From assembly GCF_010548305.1 (NCBI RefSeq), contig NZ_JAAGLV010000003.1:372001-436000 (forward strand): a stretch of DNA of 64,000 nucleotides. The letters run 5' to 3'. Both the position numbers and the translations under genes were made by a program. The stretch's first letter is position 1; the number at the start of each line of letters is the position of its first letter. This DNA comes from Streptomyces sp. SID13031. GTDB lineage: Bacteria; Actinomycetota; Actinomycetes; Propionibacteriales; Kribbellaceae. Shown here one piece after another: positions 1 through 6,672 of this stretch. Below the pieces are notes generated by a model. The model worked only from the letters and a program-made list of their open reading frames with translations. It searched no databases and was not told the origin of the DNA.

Positions 1-383
1 ATCCGCTTCTCACCGGCGGAGAGACCGCGGTCACGCTCACGGCGCCACAGGTCGCGGACGACCTCTGCCACCTTCATCACGTCACCGGAGTGCAGCTTCT
101 CCAGGTTCGCCTTGTAACGACGAGACCAGTTGGTCGGCTCCTCCGTGTGCGGCGCCCGCAGCACGTCGAAGACGCGCTCCAGACCGGCCTGATCCACGAC
201 GTCACGCACGCCGACAAGATCGAGGTTGCACGCGGGGACCCGGACGACCAGGTCGTTCTGAGCGACGATCCTCAAGACCAGATAGGTCTTGTCCTCACCT
301 TTGATCTGACGGGTCTCGATGTCCTCGATAACGGCCGCACCGTGGTTGGGGTAAACAACCGTTTCGCCGACGTTGAAAGTCAT
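1..383 (-). CDS. carD: CarD/CdnL family RNA polymerase-binding transcription regulator (partial)
   Basis: The reverse strand reads from an ATG at 383 to the window edge without a stop (about 127 codons, C-terminus missing). The start [15 protein letters not shown] and the later segment [15 protein letters not shown] are typical of CarD/CdnL. In this family an N-terminal Tudor-like domain binds the RNA polymerase beta subunit and a C-terminal helical domain contacts the -10 region to stabilise open complexes at rRNA and other promoters. A purine-rich GGAAAGGGG lies upstream of the ATG. The divergent neighbour is an LpqE-like lipoprotein gene, the same pairing as Rv3583c/Rv3584 in mycobacteria, which supports the call. 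Confidence 0.95.
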   Translation of the reverse strand, partial: MTFNVGETVVYPNHGAAVIEDIETRQIKGEDKTYLVLRIVAQNDLVVRVPACNLDLVGVRDVVDQAGLERVFDVLRAPHTEEPTNWSRRYKANLEKLHSGDVMKVAEVVRDLWRRERDRGLSAGEKR

Positions 384-638
384 ATGTCACGTGCCCCTTT
401 CCGACCTCTATCCTACCACGCAGTCGCTGGTCCGGTCCGGGCGTTTGCGCTGGTCAGAGGCCACTTCCCGCCTTGACAAACGCTGTCCGCCGTGCCTCGC
501 ACGCGGGTGAATGGTTGCCCGGGACACCACTCAAAGGGGTGGTCGCCGTCAGCTCCACCCACCATGCTCGCTACGCTGTGCTCCGCCGGAGGCTTCAGCC
601 CGACGGCATCCACCCGGGTTGTAGGAGAGGGAATTCCA

Positions 639-1178
639 GTGGCCATCACGTTGTCCTCGCAGGCTGTTCGGCGCACCGCGCTGGCCGGAGCCACCGTCGC
701 TCTGAGCATCACGGTCGCAGCCTGTGGCGCCAGCTTCAACGCCCAGACCTCCAAGCCGTACCAGCCTGCCGAGGGCACCAACGCGCAGTCCGGCGGGATC
801 GCCGTCCGGAACCTGCTGGTGCTCGCCTCCGAGGACGGCAAGGGCGAGCTGCACGGCGTCATCGTGAACAGCGGCCAGTCCGACGACAAGCTGGTCAGCA
901 TCGCCTCGGCCCCCGCCGACGCCCAGGTCGCCAGCACCGAGCAGCCGGCCACGGTGACGATCGGTGGTCTCAAGGAGGCCGACCTCAAGGCCGGCGACGC
1001 GTTCACGATCCCGCCGAGCAGCAACCAGCCGGTCACCGTCACGGGCGGCAAGCCCGGCCAGATGATCAAGGTGACGATCACCTTCGGCAAGGCCGGCCCG
1101 ATCACCACCTCGATCCCGGTGCTGACCACCGACCACTACTCCCCGTCGCCGCGGCCGGACGCCGAATCGCACAGCTGA
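639..1178 (+). CDS. LpqE-like secreted lipoprotein
   Basis: 179 residues from a GTG at 639, chosen because AGGAGAGGG sits 7 bases upstream; the same frame stays open further upstream but without a ribosome site. Residues 1-29 form a lipoprotein signal with lipobox VAAC, so the mature protein is probably lipid-anchored on the outer face of the membrane. The rest is a small beta-rich domain without Cys. Position next to carD matches mycobacterial lpqE; members of that group resemble the PCu(A)C-like copper chaperone fold, but I see no clear Met/His copper motif here, so metal binding is not claimed. Confidence 0.75.
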   Translation: MAITLSSQAVRRTALAGATVALSITVAACGASFNAQTSKPYQPAEGTNAQSGGIAVRNLLVLASEDGKGELHGVIVNSGQSDDKLVSIASAPADAQVASTEQPATVTIGGLKEADLKAGDAFTIPPSSNQPVTVTGGKPGQMIKVTITFGKAGPITTSIPVLTTDHYSPSPRPDAESHS

Positions 1179-1223
1179 TCAGTCGGCGGCAGTCGGCGGG
1201 CGGTTACCCGCAGCACGTAGTAC

Positions 1224-1264
1224 GGGCGGTGCCTTTCCTTTGTTCTGAAGGGAAGGCGCCGCCC
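1224..1264. terminator. Bidirectional hairpin terminator
   Basis: Arms GGGCGGTGCCTTTCC and GGGAAGGCGCCGCCC pair around an 11-base loop. It lies between the ends of two convergent genes, so it can serve both. Confidence 0.7.
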
Positions 1265-1274
1265 GCAGTCGTTG

Positions 1275-2282
1275 TCAGGAAGCTGCTTGAGCGGCCTTGG
1301 CGAGGCCGGGGAGGATCTTGTCCAGCACCCAGGGCACGCTCAGCACGCTGACCGCGCTCATGCCCGAGATGACCTGCTGGTCGGTCATCAGGTACGTACT
1401 GCCCTTCTTGAACGACCCGAGCGACGCGTAGACCTTGTCGGCGGCGAACTTCTCCGGCGTCATCCCGTCGATGTAGCCGACCACGACATCCGCGTCCAGG
1501 TCGTTCAGCCGCTCCTTGCTGACGGTGAGCGCGAACTCCTTCTTGGCGTTCGTCTTCTCCAGCGCCTCGACGCCCGGGGAGTTGACGAAGCCCAGCTCGT
1601 TCATGATCTGCACCCGCGGATCACCCGGCGTGTAGACGTAGTTCTCCGCGCCGTACGACAGGATCGACAGCGTCTTGCCCTTGAACTCGGGGTGCTCCGC
1701 GGCCGCCTTGTCCGTCAGCTCCTTGATCCCGGCCACCAGCTTGTCCGCCTCGGCCGACTTGCCGAGTGCCTTGCCGATGATCGTCGTCTGGTCCTGCCAG
1801 GTGGTCTGCCAAGGAGCGCCCGGATAGGCGACGGTCGGCGCGATCTCCGAAAGCTTCGTGTACGTCGCCTTGTCGAACCCCTCGTACGGCGCCAGGATCA
1901 CGTCCGGCCGCAACGCCGCCACCTTCTCGAACGGAACGCTGTCGGTGGTGTCCAGCAACGTCGTCTTACTCGCGTCGAACTTGTCCACATCCCAGGCAGT
2001 CGTCCCGGCCGGCGTCGGCCCGTACGTCACCTTCGGCATCCCGACAGGCGTCTCCCCCAACGCGTAGACGACGTCCTGCGCGTTCCACCCCAGCGTGACG
2101 ATCCGCTCCGGCTTCTTCTGGATCGTCGTCTCCCCGAAGGTGTTCTTCAACGTCACCGGAAACCCAGCAGAAGCCGCCGGCGCAGCCGCCTGGCCTTCGT
2201 CGTCACCACTCCCACACGCAACCAACGCGCTGGAAGCAACAAGCGCAACAACCGCCAACCCAGCGGAACGGGACCAGGACAT
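1275..2282 (-). CDS. Iron-siderophore ABC transporter substrate-binding lipoprotein
   Basis: 335 residues. Lipoprotein signal with lipobox LVAC (Cys about residue 23), then a periplasmic-binding fold of the FepB/FecB class: the segment KKPERIVTLGWNAQDVVYALG and the helix-linked two-lobe pattern are characteristic, with LRPDVILAPYEG in the first lobe. It should capture ferric siderophore outside the cell and pass it to a permease/ATPase pair, none of which is adjacent, so it works with components encoded elsewhere. The promoter region contains an iron box at 2308-2326, implying repression by an IdeR/DmdR regulator when iron is plentiful. Confidence 0.92.
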   Translation of the reverse strand: MSWSRSAGLAVVALVASSALVACGSGDDEGQAAAPAASAGFPVTLKNTFGETTIQKKPERIVTLGWNAQDVVYALGETPVGMPKVTYGPTPAGTTAWDVDKFDASKTTLLDTTDSVPFEKVAALRPDVILAPYEGFDKATYTKLSEIAPTVAYPGAPWQTTWQDQTTIIGKALGKSAEADKLVAGIKELTDKAAAEHPEFKGKTLSILSYGAENYVYTPGDPRVQIMNELGFVNSPGVEALEKTNAKKEFALTVSKERLNDLDADVVVGYIDGMTPEKFAADKVYASLGSFKKGSTYLMTDQQVISGMSAVSVLSVPWVLDKILPGLAKAAQAAS

Positions 2283-2307
2283 CAGCTTTTCTCCTTAGGC
2301 TAGAAAC

Positions 2308-2326
2308 TTAGGGCAGCCTAAGCTAA
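2308..2326 (-). promoter_or_regulatory. Iron box (IdeR/DmdR-type operator)
   Basis: On the minus strand the 19 bases read TTAGCTTAGGCTGCCCTAA, matching 16 of 19 positions of the consensus TTAGGTTAGGCTAACCTAA known for IdeR/DtxR-type regulators. It sits 25-44 bases upstream of the siderophore-binding lipoprotein start. Confidence 0.8.
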
Positions 2327-2462
2327 TCAGTACTCCGCCCACGCACTCGCCGCCGGATTGGCATTTTGCGAGGCCTGGAGAACTTGTTGAGCAGTGCGGG
2401 ACATGCGACCATATTCGAACGTTGCGAAAGGGAGTTCGTTTCGTTCGATACTGGAGGATGTC

Positions 2463-2996
2463 ATGGATACCGAGCTTCTCGAGTCGCAGACCTACCTACC
2501 CGAAGAGCAGGAGCAGTTGGCGACCGTCGCCAGCTTCCTTGACGCCCATCACAGCAAGACGGGTGAGCGACCTGAGCGGCGCTACTTCCTCGCTGGCGCC
2601 GAGGAGCATGATCAGATCGAGGTACCCGAGGCACTGCACCGGGTGCTGGTCCAGGCCGTAGCGGCATTGGCAGCAGGCAAGGCGATCACGATTTCGCCTG
2701 CCATGCCGAAACTGACGACCCAACAGGCAGCGGATCTCCTCGGCGTAAGTCGGCCAACGGTGGTCCGCTTGATCGAAGCCGGTGAACTCGCCGGCGAGCG
2801 GATAGGCACACGCCGGAAGGTATTGCTGAAGGACCTTTTGGACTACCGCGAGACTCGCCGCCAACGGCAGTACCAGGCGATCGCCGATACGGCGGTCGAG
2901 ATGAGCGAGGACGAAGATCCCGCGGTTGTGAACGAGAGGCTCAAGCGGATCCGCAAGCAGCGAGCCGAGCAGAGGCGCCGAACCACCGATCACTGA
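2463..2996 (+). CDS. Excisionase-type HTH protein, orphan antitoxin-like
   Basis: 177 residues from ATG 2463; GGAGG at 2453-2457 decides this start. A MerR/excisionase-like helix-turn-helix is clear at about residues 83-128 (LTTQQAADLLGVSRPTVVRL, then a wing and YRETRRQR). Proteins of this build in actinobacteria often are the DNA-binding antitoxin of a pair whose second gene, directly downstream, encodes a PIN-domain toxin. Here no PIN gene follows: the next gene is an arsR. The N-terminal ~80 residues are acidic and helical. Function as a stand-alone regulator or a remnant antitoxin cannot be told from sequence. Confidence 0.75.
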   Translation: MDTELLESQTYLPEEQEQLATVASFLDAHHSKTGERPERRYFLAGAEEHDQIEVPEALHRVLVQAVAALAAGKAITISPAMPKLTTQQAADLLGVSRPTVVRLIEAGELAGERIGTRRKVLLKDLLDYRETRRQRQYQAIADTAVEMSEDEDPAVVNERLKRIRKQRAEQRRRTTDH

Positions 2997-3034
2997 CAGT
3001 GGGCGCGAATCCAGTACGACTGCAGCAGGACTTG

Positions 3035-3058
3035 ATAGGCAAGTGGCTACTTGCCTAT
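3035..3058. promoter_or_regulatory. Perfect 10-bp inverted repeat, probable ArsR operator
   Basis: Arms ATAGGCAAGT and ACTTGCCTAT with a 4-base spacer GGCT. It ends 9 bases before the arsR start codon, in the position expected for autorepression. Confidence 0.75.
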
Positions 3059-3067
3059 TGTGGGGGT

Positions 3068-3361
3068 ATGGCCGAGGATGTTTTCAAGGCGTTGGCTGAT
3101 TCCACTCGGCGGCACATTCTCGATGAGTTGGTGGAGCGGGACGGGCAGACGCTGTTCGAGATCTGCGCGCGGCTGGTGACCAAGCACGGGGTGGGATTGA
3201 CCCGGCAGGCGATCAGTCAGCATCTGGCTGTCCTGGAGGGCGCGGAGCTGATCCGCACGCGGCGCCAGGGGCGGTACAAGTTCCATCACCTGAACACCGA
3301 ACCGCTGGAGCGCATCGCCACCCGATGGCTCAGGCGCGAGGCAACCGGAGGTACTCCATGA
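3068..3361 (+). CDS. ArsR-family transcriptional regulator
   Basis: 97 residues from ATG 3068. Winged helix with FKALADSTRRHILDEL at the N-terminus and recognition helix TRQAISQHLAVLEGAELI at about residues 44-61. The metal-binding CVC motif of classical ArsR/SmtB sensors is absent, so it is more likely a metal-independent member of the type found with VOC or SRPBCC genes. The start overlaps by ATGA the downstream VOC gene, so both are one operon controlled by the palindrome at 3035-3058. Confidence 0.9.
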   Translation: MAEDVFKALADSTRRHILDELVERDGQTLFEICARLVTKHGVGLTRQAISQHLAVLEGAELIRTRRQGRYKFHHLNTEPLERIATRWLRREATGGTP

Positions 3362-3744
3362 GGATCCATCTGACCAGCGTCTTCGTCGACGACCAGGACA
3401 AGGCGTTGCGCTTCTACACCGAGGTGCTCGGCTTCGTGAAGAAGAACGAGGTCCCACTGGGCCAGGACCGTTGGCTCACCGTGGTATCACCGGACGACCT
3501 CGACGGCACCGAGCTCCTGCTGGAGCCGGACAGCCACCCTGCCGTGAAGCCCTACCAGCAGGCCCTCGCCGAAGACGGCATCCCAGCCGCCTCATTCGCC
3601 GTCGACGACGTGGCCGCGGAGTTCAAGCGTCTCGGTGACCTGGGCGTCCAGTTCACCCAAGCCCCGTTGGCGATGGGCCCAGTCACCACAGCAGTCCTGG
3701 ACGACACCTGCGGCAACCTGATCCAGATCGCACAACACAAGTAG
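3358..3744 (+). CDS. VOC-superfamily (glyoxalase/bleomycin resistance-like) protein
   Basis: 128 residues; ATG 3358 overlaps the arsR stop. The beta-alpha-beta-beta-beta signature IHLTSVFVDDQDKALRFYTE and the C-terminal TTAVLDDTCGNLIQIAQ (ending in the GNLIQI strand) are typical of one-domain VOC proteins of the PhnB/YaeR-like class. Members bind a divalent metal or small ligand as dimers; the substrate is unknown. Translational coupling to ArsR suggests induction by the ligand that ArsR senses. Confidence 0.88.
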   Translation: MRIHLTSVFVDDQDKALRFYTEVLGFVKKNEVPLGQDRWLTVVSPDDLDGTELLLEPDSHPAVKPYQQALAEDGIPAASFAVDDVAAEFKRLGDLGVQFTQAPLAMGPVTTAVLDDTCGNLIQIAQHK

Positions 3745-3771
3745 GAGCGCCCGTACGCCGGAGGATGTAGC

Positions 3772-3796
3772 CCCCCACGCGCCGGGCGCGTGGGGG
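3772..3796. terminator. Bidirectional GC-rich hairpin terminator
   Basis: Arms CCCCCACGCGC and GCGCGTGGGGG with a 3-base loop, between the convergent VOC and regX3 genes and touching the regX3 stop region. Confidence 0.7.
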
Positions 3797-3797
3797 T

Positions 3798-4475
3798 TCA
3801 GGCCTCGAACTTGTAGCCCAGGCCTCGTACCGTTACCAGGTGGGACGGGTTGGATGGGTCCTTCTCCAGTTTGGAGCGCAGGCGCTTCACGTGGACGTCG
3901 AGCGTCTTGGTGTCGCCGACGTAGTCCGCGCCCCAGATGCGGTCTATCAGCTGGCCGCGGGTGAGGACGCGGCCGGTGTTCCGGAGCAGCATCTCGAGGA
4001 GTTCGAACTCCTTCAGTGGCAACCGGATCTCGGTTCCCGACACCGTGACGACGTGCCGCTCGACGTCCATCCGTACCGGTCCCGCCTCGAGCGTGTCCGG
4101 GAGGAGTTCGACGTCCTGGCCGCGGCGCAGGACGGCGCGGATGCGGGCGAGTAGCTCGCGGGGGCTGTAGGGCTTGGTGACGTAGTCGTCCGCGCCCAGT
4201 TCGAGGCCGACGACCTTGTCGACCTCGGTGTCCTTGGCCGACACGATGATCACCGGGACGTTGCCCCGGCTGCGCAGCGCGCGGCAGACCTCGGTACCGG
4301 ACAGGCCGGGCAGCATCAGGTCCAGCAGGACGATGTCGGCGCCGGCCCGGTCGTACTCGTCCAGCGCGTCGGGCCCGGTCTCCGCAACGGCGACCTCGAA
4401 CCCTTCCTTGCGCAGAACGTACGACAACGCGTCGCTGTAGCTCTCTTCATCTTCGACGACCAGCACTCGGGTCAC
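3798..4475 (-). CDS. regX3: RegX3-type OmpR-family response regulator
   Basis: 225 residues. Receiver domain 1-120 (acidic VVEDEE, phospho-acceptor Asp in DIVLLDLMLPG, Lys in DDYVTKPYSPRELLARI) and winged-helix DNA-binding domain about 130-225 (LLRNTGRVLTRGQLIDRIWG, TKTLDVHVKRLRSKLE). The start overlaps the senX3 stop by 4 bases. The pair governs the response to low phosphate in actinobacteria (called PhoP in Streptomyces). The PHO box between senX3 and phoU fits autoregulation. Confidence 0.93.
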   Translation of the reverse strand: MTRVLVVEDEESYSDALSYVLRKEGFEVAVAETGPDALDEYDRAGADIVLLDLMLPGLSGTEVCRALRSRGNVPVIIVSAKDTEVDKVVGLELGADDYVTKPYSPRELLARIRAVLRRGQDVELLPDTLEAGPVRMDVERHVVTVSGTEIRLPLKEFELLEMLLRNTGRVLTRGQLIDRIWGADYVGDTKTLDVHVKRLRSKLEKDPSNPSHLVTVRGLGYKFEA

Positions 4476-5695
4476 GAAGCTGCCTCCTTGGTTTTCTGAT
4501 CCTCCGACGGGGTCGGCGTCAGGGGTGTGTCGAACTCCTCCTGGATGGTGGAGTCCGTCGGTTGCCCGGTCGCGGGATCGAGCCGCAGCGGGAGTCGGAC
4601 GGTGAAGGTGGAGCCCTGGCCCTCGACGCTCCAGACTCGCACGTCGCCACCGTGGATCGAGGCGATGTGCTTGACGATGGACAGGCCGAGTCCGGTACCA
4701 CCGGTCTCGCGGCTGCGGGCCCGGTCGACCCGGTAGAACCGCTCGAAGATGCGTTCCAGGTCGCTGCTCGGGATCCCGACGCCCTGGTCGCTGACGGTGA
4801 TCTCGACCAGGTCCCCGATCGGGTGGGCGGCGACCGCCACCCTGGTCCCGTCCGGGCTGTAGTTGACGGCGTTCTCGACCAGGTTTCCGATCGCGATCGC
4901 CAGCTGGTCCACGCTGCCCATCACCTCGAGCGCGGGGTCGGTCTTCACCACCAGGTTGATGTCGCGGTCCTCGGCGTCGACCCGGCAGCGGTCGACCGCG
5001 GCCTCGATCACGCCGTTGATGTCGACCGGGCCGGGATTCTCCAGCGGGTCGTCACCCTGCAGCCGGGACAGCTCGATGATCTCCTTGACCAGCCGGCTCA
5101 GCCGCGAGGCCTCGATCCGCATCCGGCCGGAGAACCTCTGCACGGCCTCGGGGTCGTCGGCGGCCTCGGCGACCGCATCGGCGAGCAGGATGATCGCGCC
5201 GATCGGGGTCTTCAGCTCGTGGCTGACGTTGACGGTGAAGTCGCGACGGATCGCGTCCAGCCGGCGTTCCCTGGTCCGGTCCTCGACCAGTACCAGCACC
5301 AGTTGACTGCCCAGCGGGGCGACCCGGGCGCTCACGTACTGCGTGGCGCCGAGCCGGCCGCGGACGATCTCCAGGTCCTGCTGGCGGATCTCGCCGTCGC
5401 GGCGGACCGCCCGGACCATGGTCAGCAGGTCGTCCACGACGAGCCGTTCGCCTCGTACGATGCCGAGAACGTGGGCCGGGGCGCTCGCCTGGAGCACCTG
5501 GTCCTCGGGGCCCATCACGACGGCGGAGGAGCGCAGTACGGACAGAACGGTGGCGACGCCGTTGGGCACGATCGGGTCCGGGGAGACCGGTACTTTGGTC
5601 TGGGATCGCTCGCTCAGCATCATCGCACCGAGTGAAAGCAGAGCCAGAGCCGCGCCGATGACGCCGCCCAGCACCGCAGCCAGCGTGGGGTCCAC
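4472..5695 (-). CDS. senX3: SenX3-type sensor histidine kinase
   Basis: 407 residues from GTG 5695 (VDPTLAAVLGGV). An in-frame ATG exists at 5743, but a TAGCAT hexamer lies exactly 7 nt upstream of the GTG, suggesting a leaderless transcript. One membrane segment near residues 5-27, a PAS-like region around 45-150, HisKA with phospho-acceptor His in NVSHELKTPIGAI, and HATPase with N box (NLVENAVNYS), G1 (DQGVGI) and G2 (GTGLGLSIVKHI). It senses phosphate status together with PhoU and the Pst transporter and phosphorylates RegX3. Confidence 0.92.
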   Translation of the reverse strand: MDPTLAAVLGGVIGAALALLSLGAMMLSERSQTKVPVSPDPIVPNGVATVLSVLRSSAVVMGPEDQVLQASAPAHVLGIVRGERLVVDDLLTMVRAVRRDGEIRQQDLEIVRGRLGATQYVSARVAPLGSQLVLVLVEDRTRERRLDAIRRDFTVNVSHELKTPIGAIILLADAVAEAADDPEAVQRFSGRMRIEASRLSRLVKEIIELSRLQGDDPLENPGPVDINGVIEAAVDRCRVDAEDRDINLVVKTDPALEVMGSVDQLAIAIGNLVENAVNYSPDGTRVAVAAHPIGDLVEITVSDQGVGIPSSDLERIFERFYRVDRARSRETGGTGLGLSIVKHIASIHGGDVRVWSVEGQGSTFTVRLPLRLDPATGQPTDSTIQEEFDTPLTPTPSEDQKTKEAAS

Positions 5696-5768
5696 AGCAC
5701 CGATGCTACGCGGGCAACCAGGAGGGAAAGACCGTATGAGCACCCGATGACCGGAACGCGTCTCAACT

Positions 5769-5790
5769 GTTCATCGGGCGTTCACCACTC
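5769..5790. promoter_or_regulatory. PHO box (RegX3/PhoP operator)
   Basis: Two adjacent 11-base direct repeat units beginning GTTCATC and GTTCACC, as in Streptomyces PHO boxes. It lies in the divergent region between senX3 and phoU, 74 bases from the former and 113 from the latter. Confidence 0.75.
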
Positions 5791-5902
5791 GTCGCCGCCC
5801 GGCAACCTGGCTGGCATACCTTCCACGGTGGGCGGGTACTGAACCGTGCCCGCGGTAACCGCCCACCGCAGTACCGGACACCACAGATCGGAAGCAGACA
5901 CG

Positions 5903-6613
5903 ATGCGCGACACCTATCACGAGCAGCTCGACGACATCCTCGCCGAGCTCGAACGGATGACCCGGACGGTGTCGACCGCCGTACGCCGCTCCACCACGGC
6001 ACTGCTGACCGCCGACATCCGGCAGGCCGAGGAAGTGATTGCCGCCGACATCCAGCTGGACGCGGCCGGCGAGGGCGTCGAGGAGAAGGTCTTCGAGCTG
6101 ATGGCCCGCCAGTCCCCGGTCGCCAACGAGCTGCGGATGCTGGTCGCCGCGCTGCGGATGGTCGCCGACCTGGAGCGGATGGGCGACCTGGCCGCGCACG
6201 TGTCGAAGATCGCCCGGCTGCGCTACCCGGCGTCCGCGATCCCGGCCGAGCTGCACTCGGTGATCGAGGAGATGGGCGCCGTGGCCGGCCGGATGGTCGA
6301 CGGCGCCGGTGACGTGATCAAGACCCGCGACGTCGAGGCGGCGGCCAAGCTGGAGTCGGTCGACGACGAGATGGACAAGCTGCGCACCAACCAGTTCCGG
6401 CTGATGATGGACGAGTCCTGGCCGCACGGCGTCGAGGTCGCGGTCGACATCGCGCTGCTCGGCCGGTACTACGAGCGGATCGCCGACCACGCGGTCTCGA
6501 TGGCCCGCCGGGTCGTCTACCTGGTCACCGGCGAGCTCCCGGTCGCCATCGGCGGCACCGCCGCCGGCTCGGGCGCCGGCGCCTCCGCCCCGAGCCCCAA
6601 CGGCAACGACTGA
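5903..6613 (+). CDS. phoU: Phosphate signalling protein PhoU
   Basis: 236 residues from ATG 5903 (MRDTYHEQLDDILAELERM). Two similar three-helix bundles with the metal-binding type motifs ADLERMGDLAAHVSKIA and GRYYERIADHAVSMARR at about residues 93-109 and 192-208. PhoU links the Pst transporter to the SenX3 kinase and restrains phosphate-starvation signalling. Divergent to senX3-regX3 with a PHO box between. The last ~25 residues are a Gly/Ala/Ser tail not needed for the fold. Confidence 0.94.
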   Translation: MRDTYHEQLDDILAELERMTRTVSTAVRRSTTALLTADIRQAEEVIAADIQLDAAGEGVEEKVFELMARQSPVANELRMLVAALRMVADLERMGDLAAHVSKIARLRYPASAIPAELHSVIEEMGAVAGRMVDGAGDVIKTRDVEAAAKLESVDDEMDKLRTNQFRLMMDESWPHGVEVAVDIALLGRYYERIADHAVSMARRVVYLVTGELPVAIGGTAAGSGAGASAPSPNGND

Positions 6614-6624
6614 TCCAGCACCAA

Positions 6625-6664
6625 AAGTAGCCCCCAGCAACCATCTGGTTGCCGGGGGCTACTT
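6625..6664. terminator. Strong bidirectional terminator
   Basis: Stem AAGTAGCCCCC/GGGGGCTACTT continued by GCAACC/GGTTGC with a short loop. On the plus strand it is followed by TCTTTGT and serves phoU; on the minus strand it follows the upstream end of the STAND regulator gene. Confidence 0.85.
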
Positions 6665-6672
6665 CTTTGTAT

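Noticed and set aside
4562..5635. Long plus-strand open frame opposite senX3
   Set aside because: Arg/Asp/Leu-rich antisense translation of a kinase gene; no start signal.
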